Part shown: in pieces, positions 7,539 through 12,739 of the stretch
Position numbering within the stretch: position 1 is the stretch's first letter
Layout of the letters: each line of letters starts with the position of its first letter
Assembly: GCA_015065045.1 (NCBI GenBank)
Contig: SVRB01000037.1
Coordinates: 1 to 12,739 of the forward strand
From: Oscillospiraceae bacterium
GTDB lineage: Bacteria; Bacillota; Clostridia; Oscillospirales; CAG-272
Length of the DNA: 12,739 nt
Direction: 5' to 3'
Translations under genes and position numbers: made by a program
Notes under the pieces: generated by a model
Databases searched by the model: none
The model's input: only the letters and a program-made list of their open reading frames with translations
What the model was told of the DNA's origin: nothing

Positions 7539-7583
7539 TTCACAAAAAATTCACCCAATTTCACATTTTTTTCACTAATTGGG
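7539..7583. repeat. Four helically phased TTCAC motifs with an overlapping inverted repeat
   Basis: TTCAC begins at 7539, 7550, 7560 and 7571, giving spacings of 11, 10 and 11 bp, about one DNA turn each. The motifs are separated by A- or T-runs. CCCAATT (7554-7560) and AATTGGG (7577-7583) form an inverted repeat across the last two. The array sits just upstream of the murD -35 box and between the two divergent promoters. It could be an operator, an UP-element-like region or bent DNA. Confidence 0.6.
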
Positions 7584-7655
7584 ATAAAAATACTGAGTTT
7601 GAAAACGGTAATAAAAACAAAGTACGAATTAAAACAAAAAATGGATAAAATTTAC

Positions 7656-7684
7656 TTGCAGAAAAGAAAATAATGTGGTATAAT
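7656..7684 (+). promoter_or_regulatory. SigA-type extended -10 promoter for purM
   Basis: The -35 TTGCAG (7656-7661) and -10 TATAAT (7679-7684) have a 17-bp spacer, and TGG directly precedes the -10 (extended -10 TGnTATAAT). Predicted start is near 7691, leaving a leader of about 60 nt before purM. A second TATAAT occurs at 7694-7699 without a good -35. No PurR box or purine riboswitch is recognisable in the leader. Confidence 0.75.
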
Positions 7685-7749
7685 GTAACTACTTATAATG
7701 TAATATGGCAATGTTGTGATCATATCTCAACAGGAATGGAGAAAAACAG

Positions 7750-8916
7750 ATGAGTGAAGCATATTTATCAAGAGGCGTATCCGCCGAAAAAACAGACGTT
7801 CATAACGCTGTAAAGACATTGGACAAGGGTGTGTTCAAGGGAGCATTCTGCACACTTATGCCCGACCCCACAGGTGATGAAAAGTATTGCGCTGCGATGC
7901 ACGCAGACGGTGCGGGTACAAAATCCTCTCTCGCATACATTAAGTTTAACGAAACGGGCGATTATACTGCATTTTCCGATATCGCTCAGGACTCTATGGT
8001 AATGAACCTTGACGACCTTCTTTGCGTAGGCGCTACCGAAGGATTTATTATGTCTAACACTATCGGCAGAAACGCTCACCGTGTTGACGGAAATGCTGTT
8101 AAGGCTGTAATTACAGGTTATACTGCATTTGTTGAAAAAATGCGTAAATACGGTGTTGATATTACTATGTGCGGCGGTGAAACTGCTGACGTAGGAGATT
8201 TGGTTTCCACACTTATCGTTGACTCGACATTTTTTGTAAGAATGAAGAGAGACCACGTTATCAACTGTGATAACATCAAAGCAGGCGACGTTATCGTTGG
8301 TTTTGCATCATCAGGACAGGCAGTGTACGAAGATAAGTATAATGCAGGTATGGGATCAAACGGTCTTACTGCTGCAAGACACTTGCTTCTTGCTCATGAA
8401 TATGCTTCCAAGTATCCCGAAACATATTCAAATACAATTCCCGACGAACAGGTATACTGCGGAACTTACAAGTTCTCAGATATCCTTCCCGGAACAAACG
8501 TAACAGTTGGAGATGCGATCCTTTCTCCCACAAGAACTTACGCTCCTATCGTTAAGGATATTCTCGAAGGCAGACGCGAGGCTGTTCACGGTATGGTTCA
8601 CTGCACAGGCGGCGGTCAGGTAAAATGTAAGAACTTCGGTATCGGCTTGCACTATATCAAGGACAACCTTTTTGACGTTCCTCCGCTCTTTAAGGCGATC
8701 GGTGAAAACTCAGACGTTGGAACTGCTGAAATGTACAGAATATTCAATATGGGTCACCGTCTTGAAGTGTTCTGCGCTCCCGAGGATGCTGAATTTATGA
8801 TTAAGGCAGCCGAAAAATACGGCGTAGAAGCTAAGATCGTAGGACGTGTTGAAGAAAGCGATACCGGTGTAAACAAGGTTACTATCAGACACAACGGAGA
8901 AGAATTTAACTATTGA
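7750..8916 (+). CDS. purM: Phosphoribosylformylglycinamidine cyclo-ligase (AIR synthase, PurM), long form
   Basis: PurM converts formylglycinamidine ribonucleotide plus ATP to aminoimidazole ribonucleotide in de novo purine synthesis. Family motifs are HADGAGTKSSLA (51-62), matching the GTDGVGTK loop of classical PurM, then MNLDDLLCVGA (85-95), CGGETADVGDLV and SPTRTYAP. The protein has 388 residues against about 345 for the E. coli-type enzyme. Its start SRGVSAEKTDVHNA differs from the usual 'YKDAGVDI' opening. From memory this is the longer subtype found in Bacteroidetes and some Clostridia. It is the only purine gene in the window, with none of the usual purF/purN/purH neighbours. A GGAATGGAG ribosome-binding site lies 7-8 bases before ATG. 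A related AIR-synthase-like function cannot be excluded without alignment. Confidence 0.88.
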   Translation: MSEAYLSRGVSAEKTDVHNAVKTLDKGVFKGAFCTLMPDPTGDEKYCAAMHADGAGTKSSLAYIKFNETGDYTAFSDIAQDSMVMNLDDLLCVGATEGFIMSNTIGRNAHRVDGNAVKAVITGYTAFVEKMRKYGVDITMCGGETADVGDLVSTLIVDSTFFVRMKRDHVINCDNIKAGDVIVGFASSGQAVYEDKYNAGMGSNGLTAARHLLLAHEYASKYPETYSNTIPDEQVYCGTYKFSDILPGTNVTVGDAILSPTRTYAPIVKDILEGRREAVHGMVHCTGGGQVKCKNFGIGLHYIKDNLFDVPPLFKAIGENSDVGTAEMYRIFNMGHRLEVFCAPEDAEFMIKAAEKYGVEAKIVGRVEESDTGVNKVTIRHNGEEFNY

Positions 8917-8959
8917 TTTTTGTACAGCCTGAAAATAAAAAACAAAGAAGGTGTAGAAG

Positions 8960-9895
8960 TTGCGTAAAAGAATATTGACAGTTGGCAGAGCGGATATGAA
9001 TATGGTTATGAATATCGGCACACTTCCGTCATCGGGACAGGTAACGGAGGGACATAATTATGCTTACGTACCGGGAGGTCGCGGAAGCGTTGCGGCTGTT
9101 GCATTTGCGAAACTGTCTGCAGATTCTGTTTTTTGTGCAAGACTCGGCGATGACGAAAACGGACTAAGGCTCATAAAATATTATAATGACTGTGGTGTTG
9201 ATACGAGATTTATTACGCGCGACTCGGAGCTTCCTACCGGATTTTCCGCGGTAATAAACGAAGCGGGTGATACTACTCGCACCATTACATATCCCGGAGC
9301 AAACAAAAGATTCGGCAGAGAAGATCTCGAGAATGCTTTCGTTTGCTATCCCGACGCATTGTTTTTGCAGTTTGAGTTGCCTGACAGAGAGATAGTTGCG
9401 GCGACAAGACTTGCAAAAAGACAGGGAATACCGGTGTTTATTGATGCAGGACCTAATATGATGACGCTTCCTTTGGAATATCTCGAAAACGTTGAGGTGT
9501 TCTCACCTAACGAAGAAGAAGTGTATCATTATACGGGAATTTACCCCGGAGATCACGAGCGTTGTCTTAAAGCGTGTATGGCTTTGGCATCAAAGGTAAA
9601 TGCTAAGTATATCGTATTGAAATTGGGACGCAAGGGTTCTTTCGTGTATGACGGAAAGTATTATAACGTAGTTCCCGCGTACGATACAACGTTCATTGAC
9701 GGAGCTGCTGCAGGTGACGTATTCTCGGCTGCGCTTGTGGTTGAGTATATGAGACACGGCGATATGAAGGCGGCTTGTGAATTTGCTAATCTTGCGGGCG
9801 CTATTGCTGTTTCAAGAGAGGGCTCTTACGCATCCGTTCCGACACGTGACGAGGTTGAAAAGTTTGCCGACAGGCTTGGTGTAAAATTGATTTGA
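8960..9895 (+). CDS. PfkB/ribokinase-family carbohydrate or nucleoside kinase
   Basis: This 311-residue kinase has the PfkB fold and would phosphorylate a sugar or nucleoside with ATP in the cytoplasm. Motifs are the N-terminal VGRADMNMVM (8-17), the substrate loop PGGRGSVAAVAFAKL (38-52), the Mg/phosphate motif N-x-x-E in SPNEEE (Asn184, Glu187), VLKLGRKGSF and the second signature DGAAAGDVFSAAL with catalytic Asp253. The signature is unusual: ribokinases normally read D-T-T-G-A-G-D. The N-terminal substrate motif reads D-M-N rather than the common N-M-D. The start is TTG 8960-8962, supported by a GAAGGTG ribosome-binding site, and gives the usual family N-terminus. It is 43 bp after purM and is probably read from the purM promoter. 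A strong hairpin follows. The specific substrate is not assignable. Confidence 0.88.
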   Translation: MRKRILTVGRADMNMVMNIGTLPSSGQVTEGHNYAYVPGGRGSVAAVAFAKLSADSVFCARLGDDENGLRLIKYYNDCGVDTRFITRDSELPTGFSAVINEAGDTTRTITYPGANKRFGREDLENAFVCYPDALFLQFELPDREIVAATRLAKRQGIPVFIDAGPNMMTLPLEYLENVEVFSPNEEEVYHYTGIYPGDHERCLKACMALASKVNAKYIVLKLGRKGSFVYDGKYYNVVPAYDTTFIDGAAAGDVFSAALVVEYMRHGDMKAACEFANLAGAIAVSREGSYASVPTRDEVEKFADRLGVKLI

Positions 9896-9904
9896 CTTAA
9901 AATT

Positions 9905-9933
9905 TTAGGCGGCACGGAAGTAGTGCCGCCTAA
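9905..9933 (+). terminator. Strong hairpin after the kinase gene, terminator-like
   Basis: TTAGGCGGCAC and GTGCCGCCTAA form an 11-bp perfect stem around a 7-base loop, nine bases after the kinase stop. The stem is GC-rich, but on the plus strand it is followed by GTAATATAT rather than a T-run. Termination may be partial, or the hairpin may protect the mRNA 3' end. Confidence 0.6.
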
Positions 9934-9971
9934 GTAATATATCCACATAACTATAGGATTGAGGATTTGGA

Positions 9972-10928
9972 ATGGCTTATACAAAAGAACAAAAAAGTTT
10001 TATTTCAGAGGATAAACAGACGGAAATAGTGTATTACGTATACACCCCCGACAAGACACCTAAGGCGGTGTTTCAGATTATCCACGGAATGTGCGAATAT
10101 ATGGAAAGATACGAGCATTTTGCGGAGTATCTTTGTGACAAGGGTATAGTTGTTTGCGGCTGCGATCTCAGAGGTCACGGAAAGAGCGCAAAAACGAAGG
10201 ATGAACTTGGCTTTTTCGGTGCGAAAAAGGGGTATGAATATTTCAGCAAGGATACAGAATCCCTGCGTTTGATCATGCGTCAAAAATATAAGAGATTGCC
10301 TTATATTATGCTCGGTCACAGTATGGGAAGTCTTATACTTCGCGACTATATAGTCGATCACGGAACAGATATTGACGGAGCGATAATTGCGGGAACTGTC
10401 GGCGGTAAATTTCCTATAAAGAAAGGTCTTGCTTTGACTGAATTTACAGCAAGATTTAAGGGCGGACGTTCAAAGCATCAGTCATTGAAGGATGCTATTA
10501 TGAAGGTGTTTGATATGGAATATCCCGAAAAAACACCGATGGCGTGGCTGTCAAGAGATTCTCAGGTCGGAATTGATAACGATAAAGACGAGATGTGTAA
10601 TTTTACCTTCACTTCGAGAGGATATAACGACCTTTTGAGACTTTACGACAACGTTTCATATCCCGAGTGGGCGTATGACGTGCCGAAAAGTTTGCCTATA
10701 TTTATTATAAGCGGTTCTGATGACCCGATCGGCGCTAAGGGTAAAGGGGTTACAGAGGTTTATAAATCCTTGGAGGACGCTGAGATCAACAGCCTTAAGT
10801 TCAAGCTTTATGACGGCGCAAGACACGAGCTTATAAACGAAACAAACAAAGAAGAAATATTTGATGATATACACGAATGGTGCGACGAGGTTATCGAGGG
10901 TGTTGTCGAGTGTATGAAATTCAATTAA
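9972..10928 (+). CDS. Serine alpha/beta hydrolase (lysophospholipase/monoacylglycerol lipase-like)
   Basis: This 318-residue hydrolase of the Hydrolase_4/PldB type (serine aminopeptidase S33-like family) lacks a signal peptide and should be cytoplasmic. The catalytic triad is visible: nucleophile Ser117 in LGHSMGS (nucleophile elbow G-H-S-M-G), Asp251 in GSDDPIG, and His285 in GARHELINE. The oxyanion segment is IIHGMCEYMERY (37-48), and CDLRGHGKS (64-72) is the typical family strand. These features suit cleavage of acylglycerol or lysophospholipid esters, but the substrate is an inference. The start has GAGGA about eight bases upstream. It follows the hairpin at 9905-9933, and I see no clear promoter in the 38 bp between them, so it may depend on read-through. 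RuvX follows 24 bp later, probably in the same transcript. Confidence 0.92.
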   Translation: MAYTKEQKSFISEDKQTEIVYYVYTPDKTPKAVFQIIHGMCEYMERYEHFAEYLCDKGIVVCGCDLRGHGKSAKTKDELGFFGAKKGYEYFSKDTESLRLIMRQKYKRLPYIMLGHSMGSLILRDYIVDHGTDIDGAIIAGTVGGKFPIKKGLALTEFTARFKGGRSKHQSLKDAIMKVFDMEYPEKTPMAWLSRDSQVGIDNDKDEMCNFTFTSRGYNDLLRLYDNVSYPEWAYDVPKSLPIFIISGSDDPIGAKGKGVTEVYKSLEDAEINSLKFKLYDGARHELINETNKEEIFDDIHEWCDEVIEGVVECMKFN

Positions 10929-10952
10929 ATAAATTGAAAGTGACGTTAAAAA

Positions 10953-11375
10953 ATGGCTAAAAAAATTATGGGAATCGACTACGGTGAAGCGAGGACAGGT
11001 ATTGCAGTAAGCGATGCTCTTGGTTTTCTTGCGAACGGCGTGGGAAATATAGAAGAAAGAGATATAAACAGACTTATAAATAAGATTGCCGAAAAGGCAA
11101 GCGAATTGTCGGTTGAAATGCTTGTTATAGGTAACCCCGTTAATATGAACGGAACTTTAGGTCCAAAGGCTGAAAAGGTTGCAAAGCTTGCCGAAAGACT
11201 TAGAGAAAAGACGGGTTTGCCTGTTGTTTTGTTCGATGAAAGATGCACGACTATGGCAGCTCATAAGTTTTTGAACGAAACGAATACGCGCGGCAAAAAA
11301 AGAAAGGGCGTTGTCGATACCCTTTCAGCGCAGATAATATTGCAGAATTATATGGACAGTAACAGGAGCTTATAA
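10953..11375 (+). CDS. ruvX: RuvX/YqgF family RNase H-like nuclease (putative Holliday junction resolvase / pre-16S rRNA nuclease)
   Basis: This 140-residue protein has the normal length and layout of YqgF/RuvX. These RNase H-fold proteins are implicated in Holliday junction resolution and in 16S rRNA 5'-end maturation. Motifs are MGIDYGEARTGIAVSD with Asp9, VIGNPVNMNGTLG (58-70), LFDERCTT with Glu96, and VDTLSAQIIL with Asp122. The three acidic residues are the expected metal-binding set. The ribosome-binding site is weak (GAAAGTGAC). It overlaps no other gene on its 5' side. Its stop runs straight into the rnpB terminator, with which it converges; the same hairpin may also stop plus-strand transcription. 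In many Firmicutes this gene is near alaS and yrzL, which are not seen here. Confidence 0.95.
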   Translation: MAKKIMGIDYGEARTGIAVSDALGFLANGVGNIEERDINRLINKIAEKASELSVEMLVIGNPVNMNGTLGPKAEKVAKLAERLREKTGLPVVLFDERCTTMAAHKFLNETNTRGKKRKGVVDTLSAQIILQNYMDSNRSL

Positions 11376-11411
11376 AAAATATATCCCCCACAGTTTTTGT
11401 GGGGGATATAT
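11373..11411 (-). terminator. Intrinsic terminator of rnpB
   Basis: On the minus strand a 14-bp perfect stem (arms 11398-11411 and 11379-11392), with five C-G pairs and a 5-base loop, is followed by a T-run of five to six. It lies directly beyond the 3' end of the RNase P RNA. The stem abuts the ruvX stop, so it may serve both converging genes, though on the plus strand no T-run follows. Confidence 0.92.
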
Positions 11412-11416
11412 AGCTG

Positions 11417-11803
11417 GTATATCAGACTTGTAAGCCGGGTTCTGTGACAAGCGTAAAGCTTGACTGCGTTCATCTATCTTCGCTTGGCGTTACCGACAAG
11501 CTTCGGAGCGTAACGCTCCGTGCCACCCAAGAGTAAACGACGGGCAGCCGCTGTATTGCTACATACTCTTATGCGGTGTTGCTTCGGATAGGGTTTACAT
11601 TTGCACAATGTTACCATTATGCCGGTGAGCTCTTACCTCGCCTTTCCATCCTTACTGATAAAAATATCAGCGGTTTATTTCTGTTGCACTTTCCCGGGAG
11701 TCGCCTCCGGCGGACGTTATCCGTTATCCTGCCCTATGAAGCCCGGACTTTCCTCGCAATACGACCTTTCGGCATAATATTACGCGAACGCACCGTCTGG
11801 TAC
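11417..11803 (-). ncRNA. rnpB: RNase P RNA, bacterial (type A-like)
   Basis: This is the catalytic RNA of RNase P, which matures tRNA 5' ends. On the minus strand the two universally conserved core segments are present: GAGGAAAGTCCGGGC (11755-11741) near the 5' end and ACAGAACCCGGCTTA (11445-11431) near the 3' end. Between them are AGGGCAGGATAACGG-like P4-P6 sequence, AAAGTGCAACAGAAA (P7-P8 region), GGTAAGAGCTCACC (P8/P9), AAACCCTATCCGAAGCAA (P10-P11 region) and AGATAGATGAACG before the 3' core. CCAGAC at the 5' end can pair with GTCTG near the 3' end as helix P1, which sets the ends used here to within a few bases. The type A call is from overall layout. A perfect promoter precedes it and a strong terminator follows. 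Confidence 0.97.
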
Positions 11804-11809
11804 GTTTGT

Positions 11810-11838
11810 ATTATATTTATTTTTTTGTTTTTTGTCAA
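11810..11838 (-). promoter_or_regulatory. Perfect consensus SigA promoter for rnpB
   Basis: On the minus strand, TTGACA (11833-11838) and TATAAT (11810-11815) are separated by 17 bp, matching the consensus at all 12 positions. Predicted start is near 11803, at the beginning of the P1 helix. The promoter lies in the short gap shared with the divergent metalloprotease gene. Confidence 0.93.
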
Positions 11839-11862
11839 GTCATACTTGTTTTTGAGGTGGAT

Positions 11863-12540
11863 ATGAAAATAATCAACGTATGCGGAACCGACGTTTTCGT
11901 CACAAAAAAGAGAATAAAAAATATATATCTCCGTGTGAAAAATAACGGGGAAGTTTTTGTGTCAGCACCCTTGTTTATGAGTGATGACTTGATAGTTGAT
12001 TTTGTGAATTCAAAAGCTGAATGGATAAAAAAATCAAGAAGCAAAATATCTAAAAGAGAGGCTTGTAAGGCTGATTTTTCTGAGGGTGAAGAAAGAAGAT
12101 TTTTAGGCTCGAAATATACTCTGCATATAGACACCGAAAGAAAAAACGGATATTATTTTAAGGGTAATGATATAGTTATTTGCGTAGGAAAAGACAGTAC
12201 GGTCGAGTCGAGGAAAAAAGCGTTGGCTGAGGTGTATAGAGATGCCTTAGGCGAGATAATGCCCGAGATGATAAAAAGGTGTGAGGCAAAGTCGGGACTA
12301 AGTGCAAACGAGTGGCGTTTGAAGAATATGAAGACGCGATGGGGTAGCTGTAACACAAAAGAGGGAAGGATATGGCTTTCGGTTTGGCTTGTTGAAAAGC
12401 CGTATGAATTTATTGAATCGGTAGTGTATCACGAGCTGACGCATTTGAAGATAAAGGGGCACGGCAAGGATTTTTATAGCCTTCTTGAAAGCTATTGCCC
12501 GAACTATAGAAGTATTCAAAAGAGCGCGAAAAGGCGATGA
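11863..12540 (+). CDS. YgjP-family zinc metallopeptidase (M48/SprT-like, DUF45)
   Basis: This 225-residue protein is of the YgjP/DUF45 (PF01863, WLM-like) metallopeptidase family; cellular substrates are generally unknown. Near the C-terminus is the zinc motif YHELTHLKIKGHGKDFY, with His190, Glu191, His194 and a third ligand candidate His200. The family's conserved upstream block MKTRWGSCNTKEGRIWLS (about 156-173) is present. No signal peptide or membrane segment is seen. The open frame extends upstream to an ATG at 11806, but that would add 19 residues encoded by the rnpB promoter. I chose ATG 11863 because GAGGTGG precedes it at good spacing and MKIINVCGTDVFV suits the family's N-terminus. 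It diverges from rnpB. No clear plus-strand promoter of its own could be assigned in the ~60-bp shared gap. The tRNA-Thr gene follows. Confidence 0.93.
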   Translation: MKIINVCGTDVFVTKKRIKNIYLRVKNNGEVFVSAPLFMSDDLIVDFVNSKAEWIKKSRSKISKREACKADFSEGEERRFLGSKYTLHIDTERKNGYYFKGNDIVICVGKDSTVESRKKALAEVYRDALGEIMPEMIKRCEAKSGLSANEWRLKNMKTRWGSCNTKEGRIWLSVWLVEKPYEFIESVVYHELTHLKIKGHGKDFYSLLESYCPNYRSIQKSAKRR

Positions 12541-12572
12541 ATTGTCAACAAAGAAATATCTTTGAAAAAGTA

Positions 12573-12601
12573 TTGACAAAAAATATATGGTTTGATATAA
12601 T
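12573..12601 (+). promoter_or_regulatory. Perfect consensus SigA promoter for tRNA-Thr
   Basis: TTGACA (12573-12578) and TATAAT (12596-12601) are separated by 17 bp, again a full 12/12 consensus match. The predicted start near 12608 gives a tRNA leader of about 9 nt. TTGTCAA (12542-12548) is the inverted copy of TTGACAA at the -35; its meaning is unclear. Confidence 0.92.
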
Positions 12602-12616
12602 AATGTCTCGGTAATT

Positions 12617-12692
<76 letters not shown>

Positions 12693-12721
12693 CAATGCCT
12701 ACCTTTAATGGAACAGGCACT

Positions 12722-12739
12722 AAAAACCCTTGATTTTTC
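12722..12739 (+). other. Possible left half of a hairpin (tRNA terminator) cut by window end
   Basis: The last bases read AAAAACCCTTGATTTTTC. If the sequence continues with AAGGG and a T-run it would be an intrinsic terminator for the tRNA. Just before it, TGCCT and AGGCA (12696-12717) form a weak 5-bp inverted repeat. The window ends before this can be confirmed. Confidence 0.3.

Noticed and set aside
7454..7564. N-terminal extension of MurD by 37 residues
   Set aside because: The extension covers the -35/-10 promoter elements and has no family counterpart; the codons there are A/T-rich intergenic sequence.
7685..7749. A purine riboswitch in the purM leader
   Set aside because: The leader is only about 60 nt. 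It lacks the conserved three-way junction sequence and any terminator/anti-terminator pair.
7768..8256. A 162-codon minus-strand reading frame opposite purM
   Set aside because: It is a Cys/Val/Ser-rich shadow of the purM codons. No domain or ribosome-binding site is seen.
9905..9933. The hairpin after the kinase gene as a mobile-element end or REP
   Set aside because: It occurs once in the window, has no flanking duplication, and its position right after a stop fits an mRNA 3' hairpin.
11576..11866. A 96-codon plus-strand reading frame
   Set aside because: It lies antisense to the RNase P RNA and its promoter. It has no ribosome-binding site and no recognisable domain.

Overview
The window looks like a chromosomal core region of a low-to-moderate GC Clostridia member, plausibly an Oscillospirales/Ruminococcaceae-like gut anaerobe. 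This rests on Gram-positive-type Shine-Dalgarno sites, SigA-like TTGACA/TATAAT promoters, the protein families present and A/T-leaning codons. It is an inference without any database search. The genes are mostly housekeeping. No phage, CRISPR array, IS transposase or toxin system is visible.

Left block, minus strand (1-7533). Reading in the direction of transcription: a promoter, murD (cell wall), a PLP enzyme of the methionine gamma-lyase/'aluminium resistance' family, a repeat patch, a small lipoprotein, a NifS/IscS-type cysteine desulfurase, and a three-gene Gld-type ABC exporter cassette (ATPase, permease, and an auxiliary membrane protein cut by the window edge). murD and the PLP gene are tightly spaced (10 bp) and almost certainly share a transcript. 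The ABC genes are also tightly spaced (3 and 28 bp).

Between the PLP gene and the lipoprotein (4621-4840) lie two extra 110-bp tandem units. Each repeats the last ~28 codons and stop of the PLP gene, followed on the gene strand by a palindrome. The copies differ from the gene mainly at synonymous positions. That suggests tails taken from functional alleles rather than simple drift of a duplication, and it is the most unusual structure in the window.

Centre (7454-7749) is a divergent promoter region. It has a TTGATA-17-TATAAT promoter for murD, a TTGCAG-17-TATAAT extended -10 promoter for purM, and four TTCAC motifs spaced 11, 10 and 11 bp just upstream of the murD promoter.

Right block, plus strand (7750-11375): a long-form purM (purine synthesis), a PfkB-family sugar/nucleoside kinase with a TTG start, a strong hairpin, a serine alpha/beta hydrolase, and ruvX/yqgF. 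These converge on the RNase P RNA gene (rnpB, minus strand), which has a perfect consensus promoter and a strong intrinsic terminator. Divergent from rnpB is a YgjP-type zinc metalloprotease gene. Last comes a tRNA-Thr(GGT) gene with encoded CCA and its own perfect consensus promoter.
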